Part shown: one piece after another, positions 6,345 to 10,187 of the stretch | Layout: each line of letters starts with the position of its first letter | How positions within the stretch are numbered: the first letter of the stretch is position 1 | Source of the DNA: CAYJVB01 sp964373575 | GTDB taxonomy: Archaea > Aenigmatarchaeota > Aenigmatarchaeia > CG10238-14 | Length of the DNA stretch: 10,187 bases | NCBI GenBank assembly: GCA_964373575.1 | Contig: CAYJVB010000029.1 | Location: 1 to 10,187, forward strand | Direction: 5' to 3' | Made by a program: the position numbers and the translations under genes | Notes under the pieces: model-generated | What the model saw: only the letters and a program-made list of their open reading frames with translations | Told to the model about the DNA's origin: nothing | Databases searched by the model: none

Positions 6345-6554
6345 TTATCTTCTATTTTCACTGCGTTCTCCAACTATTAAATATAGAGTTTTTAAGTCAG
6401 CATAAAATTGAAAATAAACACCTGAATTCCTTATTTGCTGAGTACCATATTCTTCCTCATGTAGTCTTATCCGACCTTCTGTTTGAATTATAGCTTCCCT
6501 AATCTCTTCATCACTAGCATTGTCCCACAAATAATTCCAAACAGCATTTGTCAT
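6345..6554 (-). CDS. Small hypothetical protein between rpoE1 and the adenosyltransferase
   Basis: A 69-residue protein that I do not recognise. It has an N-terminal helix with two Trp (AVWNYLWDNASDEEIREAI), a charged middle, and a C-terminal segment VYFQFYADLKTLYLIVG that looks amphipathic rather than membrane-spanning. The composition is acidic and soluble. A TATA-like element (reverse complement of gtttaaatac, 6576-6585) lies about 27 nt upstream of the ATG, so the message is probably leaderless. The gene converges on rpoE1 with a 5-nt gap and lies within the minus-strand insertion that separates rpoE1 from spt4. The clean frame, promoter spacing and protein-like composition support a real gene. 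Its function is unknown. Confidence 0.6.
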   Translation of the reverse strand: MTNAVWNYLWDNASDEEIREAIIQTEGRIRLHEEEYGTQQIRNSGVYFQFYADLKTLYLIVGERSENRR

Positions 6555-6575
6555 TTAGCAATAAAAGAACTTCAA

Positions 6576-6585
6576 GTTTAAATAC
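6576..6585 (-). promoter_or_regulatory. TATA-like element, leaderless minus-strand gene
   Basis: On the minus strand this reads gtatttaaac and is centred about 27 nt before the ATG at 6554. That is the spacing expected when transcription starts at the start codon. Confidence 0.45.
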
Positions 6586-6608
6586 AAATATAATGTAACA
6601 AAAAATTA

Positions 6609-7151
6609 CTAATTCCACGTATCTTCCATTACATCATTCCTTTTGTTAACAATTCTAGCAAGTGTAAAGAACAAATCAGATAACCTATTCATATATTTGA
6701 TTACTTCGGGATTAATTTTTTCGTCATTTACTAAAGTGACTATGCTTCTCTCAGCTCTTCTACAAACAGTCCTGCAAATATGCAATAAAGCTGCAACAGG
6801 ATTTCCGGAAGGTAAAATGAATTTAGTCAACGGTTTCAATTCTTCACTGAAATGATCAATATGTCTTTCCAAGTGTGCAACATCCTCTTCGGTTATTCGT
6901 TTGATTTTGTTGTCAAGATTACTACTGGATTTTGTTGCCAAATCTGATCCAAGAATCAGTAAATCATTTTGTATCTTTTTCAACAGATTATCGATCTCTT
7001 TATCATCAATTCTAGATCTAGCGAGACCAACAAAAGAATTCAGCTCATCCACATCCCCATAAGCACTAACTCTTTTGTTATTTTTTCCTATCCTCTCTCC
7101 ACCAAATAAACTAGTCTCTCCCTTATCTCCGGTTTTTGTGTAAATTTTCAT
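6609..7151 (-). CDS. pduO: Cob(I)alamin adenosyltransferase, PduO type
   Basis: This 180-residue cytosolic enzyme transfers the adenosyl group of ATP to cob(I)alamin, making adenosylcobalamin. The N-terminal ATP-binding signature is complete: IYTKTGDKGETSLFGG (3-18), then KRVSAYGDVDELNSFVGLAR (26-45). The second half carries FILPSGNPVAALLHICRTVCRRAER (111-135), with the conserved Arg/Glu cluster, and YMNRLSDLFFTLAR. I start it at ATG 7151, where family members begin MKIYT; the in-frame TTG at 7169 adds only six residues. A TATA-like stretch on the minus strand (about 7174-7184) lies nearly 30 nt upstream, so the leader is very short. No cobalamin synthesis or B12-dependent enzyme gene is in the window, so its client enzyme is unknown. 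It lies inside the usual rpoE1-spt4 neighbourhood, transcribed against it. Confidence 0.93.
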   Translation of the reverse strand: MKIYTKTGDKGETSLFGGERIGKNNKRVSAYGDVDELNSFVGLARSRIDDKEIDNLLKKIQNDLLILGSDLATKSSSNLDNKIKRITEEDVAHLERHIDHFSEELKPLTKFILPSGNPVAALLHICRTVCRRAERSIVTLVNDEKINPEVIKYMNRLSDLFFTLARIVNKRNDVMEDTWN

Positions 7152-7173
7152 AATATGAATTTGTAGCAAGAAG

Positions 7174-7192
7174 ATTAAACTTTTATTTGTAT
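7174..7192. promoter_or_regulatory. Divergent promoter region between pduO and spt4
   Basis: The 73 nt between the two ATGs hold overlapping AT-rich elements. On the minus strand taaaagtttaat (7174-7184 region) is correctly placed for pduO. On the plus strand ttttatttgta (7181-7191) would start a short spt4 leader that includes the SD-like agtgat (7216-7221). The two promoters overlap, so one may hinder the other. Confidence 0.35.
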
Positions 7193-7224
7193 ACTTATCA
7201 ATTATTTCTCTATAAAGTGATTAA

Positions 7225-7416
7225 ATGGCAAAAAGACAATACGTCTGCAGGGAGTGCAAACGATTTACTCTAGAGAAGAAATGTCCTGTCGACGGTTCAA
7301 CCAACCTTTCAGTCAGTTGGAAAGGACTAGCCGTGATAAATGACCCAAATAATAGTGAAATTGCACAGCTATTAGGAATAACAGTGCCAGGAAAATATGC
7401 TCTGTTTGTGGGCTAA
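7225..7416 (+). CDS. spt4: Transcription elongation factor Spt4 (RpoE2)
   Basis: This 63-residue zinc-ribbon protein is the archaeal Spt4, which pairs with Spt5 (NusG-like) to keep RNA polymerase elongating. The pattern matches the family: C8-x2-C11, then C20-P, then LSVSWKGLAVINDP and SEIAQLLGI, ending PGKYALFVG. The fourth zinc ligand, normally Cys in CPxC, is Asp23 here (CPVDGS). Asp can bind zinc, so the protein may still fold, but the change is notable. The length is normal. ATG 7225 follows an SD-like agtgat. In many archaea spt4 follows rpoE1 directly; here it starts almost 900 nt after rpoE1 ends, from its own promoter. An alpha/beta hydrolase gene begins 4 nt after its stop. Confidence 0.9.
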   Translation: MAKRQYVCRECKRFTLEKKCPVDGSTNLSVSWKGLAVINDPNNSEIAQLLGITVPGKYALFVG

Positions 7417-7420
7417 AATA

Positions 7421-8083
7421 ATGAATGTAGTCAGGACATTGTTCTATCTAATTCTTGAGATATTTGCAATTTCAATTTACATAATTTCTGGCATTTTTGG
7501 CTATTTCTGGAGACAACAACCGATTAGGAGAAAAAAGCCACCAGTTGTTATAATACATGGATGGCTAACTAGAGGTGCTATGTTATTTACACAAAAATTT
7601 ATCTTGGAAAAAGAAGGCTATGAAGTTCATGTCCCTGAATTTGGATGGCAGCTTGAAGACATAGAAAACTTATCTGAGAAATTAAACTCTTATATAGAAA
7701 AAGAAAAATTGAACAATGTAATCCTCATAGGCAACAGTTTAGGAGCTATAATATCCCTTCACTATCTGAAAAAATATAACGGCTGGAAAAGAGTAAAAAA
7801 ACTCATTAGTGTTGCCGGTCCATTCGGTGGTTCACCCTTGGCATATCTAGCTATGTGGTTTTCCAAATCTGCCAAACAAATGACTCTGAATTCACAATTC
7901 CTAAAACAGTTAACACAAAATATAACTCATAAAAATAAAATCACATGCGTAAGCGCTGAAATAGATTTTTTAGTTCCAAAATCTAGTAGCCAAATAAAAG
8001 GAGCAAAAAACAAAATCATAAAAATTTTAGGTCATGTCAATCTTCAACTATTGTTTCCTCTATATTTTAAAGAAATATTTTAA
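7421..8083 (+). CDS. Membrane-anchored alpha/beta hydrolase (lipase/esterase-like)
   Basis: This 220-residue protein starts with a hydrophobic helix (about 6-30, containing LILEIFAISIYIISGIFG) that is an N-terminal membrane anchor or uncleaved signal. The hydrolase core follows, with an oxyanion-type HGW (46-48, VVIIHGW), nucleophile elbow GNSLG with S106, a likely catalytic D182 (SAEIDFLVP) and H205 (ILGHVNLQL). GPFGGSPLA (133-141) resembles the loop seen in lipase-like members. It probably hydrolyses an ester or amide at the membrane; the substrate is unknown. I start it at ATG 7421, 4 nt after the spt4 stop; the overlapping start at 7397 is less likely. The arrangement indicates co-transcription with spt4, though a functional link is doubtful. 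Its stop is 2 nt from the convergent L31e stop. Confidence 0.85.
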   Translation: MNVVRTLFYLILEIFAISIYIISGIFGYFWRQQPIRRKKPPVVIIHGWLTRGAMLFTQKFILEKEGYEVHVPEFGWQLEDIENLSEKLNSYIEKEKLNNVILIGNSLGAIISLHYLKKYNGWKRVKKLISVAGPFGGSPLAYLAMWFSKSAKQMTLNSQFLKQLTQNITHKNKITCVSAEIDFLVPKSSSQIKGAKNKIIKILGHVNLQLLFPLYFKEIF

Positions 8084-8085
8084 CG

Positions 8086-8391
8086 TTATTTCTTCTTTTC
8101 TTCAGTTTGCTCTAGCGTTGTTAAGCTTTCCACAGAACCAGCATTAAACAGTTTAGCAGTAACAATTCCTTCATCGTCTTTCTCGACTTTAACTCTAATT
8201 TTTCTGACAGGATTCTGATTGCCGTGTTCCCAAATTTTTTTGGAAATAGAACCATCCAATTTAACATTATCACTTTTCATATGTTTTTTAAGAAAATTTC
8301 TAACAAACGCCACCGAATCGTCACTCTTCCTCCATCTAGAAGAAGTCAAAACACCTCTTCTTAGATTGATAGTGTATACCCTTTCTTCCAT
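8086..8391 (-). CDS. rpl31e: Large-subunit ribosomal protein L31e (eL31)
   Basis: This 101-residue protein is eL31, an archaeal/eukaryotic 50S component near the peptide exit tunnel. The characteristic start MEERVYTINLRRG is followed by SSRWRKSDDSVAFVRNFLKKHM and the IWEHGNQNPVRKIRVKVEKDDEG segment that define the family. The C-terminus has an acidic/Lys tail. I choose ATG 8391 because AGGTGG (complement of 8396-8402) sits 4 nt upstream and homologues start here; the longer frame from 8424 would read through the SD. In many archaea L31e is next to L39e and aIF6; neither is here, so the gene stands alone. It diverges from the glutaredoxin-like gene and converges on the hydrolase with 2 nt between the stops. 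Confidence 0.94.
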   Translation of the reverse strand: MEERVYTINLRRGVLTSSRWRKSDDSVAFVRNFLKKHMKSDNVKLDGSISKKIWEHGNQNPVRKIRVKVEKDDEGIVTAKLFNAGSVESLTTLEQTEEKKK

Positions 8392-8422
8392 AAAACCACC
8401 TTTAGACAATGGTAAAGAAGAC

Positions 8423-8440
8423 ATAAAAGTTTATCTTTAG
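8423..8440. promoter_or_regulatory. Shared divergent promoter of L31e and glutaredoxin-like gene
   Basis: The stretch ataaaagtttatc is TATA-like on both strands. Plus-strand initiation about 26 nt downstream falls at or near ATG 8461, suggesting a leaderless glutaredoxin message. Minus-strand initiation near 8402 gives L31e a leader of about 10 nt holding its SD. Confidence 0.4.
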
Positions 8441-8460
8441 TTGCATTCAATAATTCAATT

Positions 8461-8709
8461 ATGTCTAATTTGACAATGTATATTACTCCTGTTTGTCCAC
8501 ATTGTATTCAAGCTAGAAAATTTTTAAGAGAACACAAAATTAAATGGAAGGAAGTTGATGTAGCAAAAGACAAGAAAGCAAGAGGACTGCTTTTCAAAAA
8601 AACTGGTATGGTCGCTGGACCAACTTTCGAAGTAAACAAAAAATTTTTCGTCGGTTTTGATTTAGACGCCAAAAAAAGACTAAAGAGAGAACTACATATC
8701 AGATACTAG
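8461..8709 (+). CDS. Glutaredoxin-like thiol-disulfide oxidoreductase
   Basis: This 82-residue protein has a single thioredoxin-fold domain of the small glutaredoxin (NrdH/Grx) type. The redox motif is C12-P-H-C15 (ITPVCPHC), followed by an ARKFLREHKIKW helix and strand. The cis-proline site is in TGMVAGPTFEVN, and the motif FFVGFD completes the fold. It would exchange disulfides in the cytosol with an unknown reductant and client, for example a ribonucleotide reductase or peroxiredoxin. The nearby msrB remnant is another thiol-redox gene, but too far away to imply a link. The ATG is placed about 28 nt after a TATA-like element, so the transcript is probably leaderless. The length is typical. 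Confidence 0.88.
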   Translation: MSNLTMYITPVCPHCIQARKFLREHKIKWKEVDVAKDKKARGLLFKKTGMVAGPTFEVNKKFFVGFDLDAKKRLKRELHIRY

Positions 8710-8714
8710 AAATC

Positions 8715-8724
8715 ATTATAAACC
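8715..8724 (+). promoter_or_regulatory. TATA-like element before the Arg-rich micro-ORF
   Basis: The stretch attataaacc lies 6 nt after the glutaredoxin stop. Initiation about 26 nt downstream would start near 8745, just before the SD AGAGGTG at 8747-8753. Confidence 0.4.
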
Positions 8725-8758
8725 GAGTAAATCAATTTTATTTTTAAGAGGTGTTTCA

Positions 8759-8803
8759 GTGGCAAGAAAGAGAAGAAGAGCTGAAAGAAGAGAAGAGGTA
8801 TAA
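8759..8803 (+). CDS. Candidate arginine-rich 14-residue peptide (micro-ORF)
   Basis: GTG 8759 opens a frame reading MARKRRRAERREEV and then TAA. Its signals are as good as those of the long genes here. AGAGGTG (8747-8753) lies 5 nt before the GTG, a TATA-like attataaacc (8715-8724) precedes it, and a T-rich stretch (about 8821-8842) follows, where archaeal termination would be expected. The product is highly basic in its first half and acidic at the end, and could bind RNA. The nearest known analogue I can think of is ribosomal protein L41e, a peptide of about 25 Arg/Lys-rich residues, but this one is shorter and I do not claim homology. Alternatives are a leader peptide, an RNA gene, or a purine-rich stretch that reads as Arg by chance. 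Confidence 0.4.
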   Translation: MARKRRRAERREEV

Positions 8804-8816
8804 TCTTTTCAAAGGC

Positions 8817-8842
8817 AAAATTTTTCCTCTTTTTTAATGTTT
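8817..8842 (+). terminator. T-rich stretch after the micro-ORF
   Basis: Two runs of five or more T flank cct, and more T follow. Archaeal RNA polymerase tends to stop at oligo-T tracts without needing a hairpin. This lies 14 nt beyond the micro-ORF stop and just before the next TATA-like element, which fits a terminator between two units. Confidence 0.4.
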
Positions 8843-8850
8843 TTAAATAA
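8841..8850 (+). promoter_or_regulatory. TATA-like element for the membrane protein gene
   Basis: The stretch ttttaaataa is centred about 27 nt before GTG 8872. This matches a leaderless start and supports the GTG as the real initiation codon. Confidence 0.45.
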
Positions 8851-8871
8851 TTCAAACAGAAATTAATTATT

Positions 8872-9210
8872 GTGAAAAAGAAATTTAGCATAGCAACTAT
8901 TTTTTTAATCATTATTCTATCTGTCAGATTTTTAGGACAGATCATAGCCGCTTTCTTATATTTTCATGATATGATAGCTGTTACAAGTTACTTAATTGTA
9001 GCCATTGTATACCTTTTTTCTTTAATTGGAGTGTTGATGAAACGAAAATGGGGATTGATTGCAACATCAATCATTGCAGCAATAGACGTTATTTCCGCCT
9101 TCTATTTAGGTGGTTCTTTTGGATTAGTTGCTGGTATCATTGATTTAGCGTTACTATTTTTAGTTTACAAAGAAATTTCATCAAAAGATTTCAGTAAAAA
9201 AGTAAGGTAA
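8872..9210 (+). CDS. Small four-helix integral membrane protein
   Basis: This 112-residue protein is almost entirely membrane-spanning. Four hydrophobic segments can be drawn at about residues 6-29, 36-56, 60-80 and 82-100, with basic loops MKKK at the N-terminus and LMKRKWG between helices, and a Lys-rich C-terminal tail (SSKDFSKKVR). By the positive-inside rule the ends probably lie in the cytoplasm. I recognise no family or catalytic motif. It starts with GTG 8872, about 27 nt after a TATA-like element, with no SD, so translation is probably leaderless. It converges on the next minus-strand gene with a 14-nt gap. The frame is clean and the hydrophobic pattern convincing; the function is unknown. 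Confidence 0.7.
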   Translation: MKKKFSIATIFLIIILSVRFLGQIIAAFLYFHDMIAVTSYLIVAIVYLFSLIGVLMKRKWGLIATSIIAAIDVISAFYLGGSFGLVAGIIDLALLFLVYKEISSKDFSKKVR

Positions 9211-9224
9211 TACCTAATTTATCT

Positions 9225-9524
9225 CTATTGGTAATTTGGTAATAATTTAACCACTTTATATGCTATTGAATATTTTTCTGCTGCAACTATTGCTTTAGGT
9301 GAACCTTTACAATCATTAACGGGGTAAATATGGGCATGAGGTATATCTTCCAATTTTTGTAATTCTAATATAGTAATTTGTGGATCTCCTTCTACAACTA
9401 GATGCATTGCACTAAATGTCTTTGCAACATGATCTAATCCATATAAAGCACCTATTACAGCAATAAGTAAAGTTGCGTCATTACTTGGTTCGACTACTTG
9501 TTGACATAAATAACATCTCCCCAT
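9225..9524 (-). CDS. Hypothetical protein with N-terminal CxxC
   Basis: A 99-residue protein that I do not recognise. It begins MGRCYLCQQVVEP, with a C4-x2-C7 knuckle that could bind zinc if paired with later ligands such as H41, the two His of IPHAHIYP, or C73. A helix LLIAVIGALYGLDHVAKTF follows, then alternating hydrophobic stretches (MHLVVEG, ITILEL) that suggest a mixed alpha/beta fold. It is mildly hydrophobic but has no clear transmembrane helix or signal. The ATG at 9524 has only a weak purine-rich site (agggcag) upstream, and a TATA-like stretch on the minus strand lies around 9561-9575. The frame is clean and the composition protein-like, so a real gene is likely. Confidence 0.65.
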   Translation of the reverse strand: MGRCYLCQQVVEPSNDATLLIAVIGALYGLDHVAKTFSAMHLVVEGDPQITILELQKLEDIPHAHIYPVNDCKGSPKAIVAAEKYSIAYKVVKLLPNYQ

Positions 9525-9736
9525 GTTTCTGCCCTTTCTTTTCTAAGGGGAGATTGAAAATGCTAAAAAATAGAACCCACTATTATTTTGTAAAATTATT
9601 CATTAAAATACTTAACATACTTTGTTCTATATTTTGTAATTCTATATAACGAGATTAAGAAATTGATAATAACTTCCCAAGTCAAAACTTAAATGTAGTC
9701 ATATATTTTTAACTTTCAAAACAAAGAAACTAAAAC
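9525..9736. other. AT-rich intergenic region, no certain gene
   Basis: This stretch of about 210 nt separates two minus-strand genes and is strongly A/T-rich. It may hold the promoter of the minus gene that starts at 9524. On the plus strand a 29-codon frame (9560-9649, MLKNRTHYYFVKLFIKILNI and onward) follows a purine-rich AAGGGGAG by about 7 nt. It is hydrophobic, but I regard it as unproven. I see no tRNA, box C/D motif pair or repeat array. Confidence 0.4.
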
Positions 9737-10123
9737 TTAAGAAGACGAAATTGTTAGACCTGACCAAACTATTAAGATTCCTTTATAGTACACTTCCAAA
9801 GAACCCCTTAATTCTCCTGATCGTGGCATTCGAAATTCAAAATCAACATAATCTTCACGTGGGTGTTTTTGTTTTCTTTGCTTCTTCCGATCATTAAAAG
9901 TTAACTCCACTTCAAATGTATTACCTAGATAAGTTTCATCAGGAAAAGTGTGAGTTAAACAAGTAGGTCTGGCATAGATTACCGGTACCACATGTTTATG
10001 TCCTTTAAGATAGTCGCTACTCTTAAACTGAACATGTAAAGTGTAACTGCTTCCTGATCTAAGATGTCTTGTGTCCATTACTCTTCCGGTTGCATTACCC
10101 AAAATATAAGCTTCAACAACCAT
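9737..10123 (-). CDS. Hypothetical beta-rich protein
   Basis: A 128-residue protein of unknown function. The sequence alternates polar and hydrophobic residues along most of its length (for example SYTLHVQF, NTFEVELTF, YVDFEFRM, GSLEVYYKGILIVW), as expected for a beta-sandwich or barrel. One charged, Lys/Arg-rich loop (DRKKQRKQKHPRED) sits near residues 78-91. There is no signal peptide and only a single Cys. I start it at ATG 10123, because on the minus strand gttatata (complement of 10148-10155) lies about 28 nt upstream, which gives a leaderless start. The in-frame TTG at 10165 would place the TATA-like box inside the gene. The clean frame and promoter support a real gene; the family is not recognised. 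Confidence 0.65.
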   Translation of the reverse strand: MVVEAYILGNATGRVMDTRHLRSGSSYTLHVQFKSSDYLKGHKHVVPVIYARPTCLTHTFPDETYLGNTFEVELTFNDRKKQRKQKHPREDYVDFEFRMPRSGELRGSLEVYYKGILIVWSGLTISSS

Positions 10124-10147
10124 TGAATTGCTTCTTGTTAACACTAG

Positions 10148-10155
10148 TATATAAC
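10148..10155 (-). promoter_or_regulatory. TATA-like element for the beta-rich protein gene
   Basis: On the minus strand this reads gttatata and is centred about 28 nt before ATG 10123. It supports that start and a leaderless transcript. Confidence 0.45.
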
Positions 10156-10187
10156 GGAATAACAAACTAAAATATTTACGGTCTTCG

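Noticed and set aside
8759..8803. Direct assignment of the Arg-rich micro-ORF as ribosomal protein L41e
   Set aside because: It is only 14 residues and ends in acidic residues, unlike L41e. The similarity is of composition only.
1..10187. CRISPR array, insertion sequence, tRNA or rRNA gene
   Set aside because: I found no spaced direct repeats, transposase frames, terminal inverted repeats, or tRNA/rRNA signatures on either strand by reading.

Overview
This window comes from an AT-rich archaeal chromosome. The evidence is a set of genes restricted to archaea, or to archaea and eukaryotes: ribosomal proteins S6e and L31e, translation factor aIF2 gamma, RNA polymerase subunit RpoE1 (Rpb7-type) and elongation factor Spt4. 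Starts are preceded either by an AGGTGAT-type Shine-Dalgarno (SD) or by a TATA-like element about 27 nt before the start codon (leaderless style), which also fits archaea. Gene spacing is very tight, with convergent stops 2 to 14 nt apart, as in a compact genome. I cannot assign a lineage from sequence alone; a small-genome archaeon is possible but unproven.

Layout. 1-139: upstream region with a promoter. 140-1901 (+): an unrecognised protein with an HExxH zinc-protease motif, then an inositol-monophosphatase/fructose-bisphosphatase family enzyme. 1909-2127 (-): a small hypothetical gene. 2145-3136 is an accessory and partly decayed patch: a winged-helix regulator whose frame is interrupted by a TAA codon, a 70-residue partner overlapping it by ATGA, and the N-terminal remnant of a methionine-R-sulfoxide reductase (MsrB) with a nonsense codon and a lost C-terminal part.

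3172-6339 (+) is the conserved core: S6e, aIF2 gamma, PIN-domain protein, inorganic pyrophosphatase and RpoE1, spaced by 3 to 16 nt and probably one operon. Spt4, which commonly follows RpoE1 in archaea, is displaced. Two minus-strand genes (a small hypothetical and a PduO-type cobalamin adenosyltransferase) lie between 6345 and 7151, and Spt4 restarts at 7225, now coupled to a membrane-anchored alpha/beta hydrolase. L31e (-) and a glutaredoxin-like protein (+) then diverge from a shared promoter region. A very small, well-signalled ORF for an arginine-rich 14-residue peptide (8759-8803), a four-helix membrane protein and two minus-strand hypothetical proteins fill the rest.

Functionally, the centre joins translation initiation (aIF2 gamma), small-subunit structure or maturation (S6e, PIN nuclease), transcription (RpoE1, Spt4) and removal of the pyrophosphate these processes release (PPase). 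I do not see a complete new defence or metabolic system. The best leads are the Arg-rich micro-ORF, the two decayed genes upstream of S6e, the split rpoE1/spt4 pair, and unusual residues in the pyrophosphatase and Spt4.
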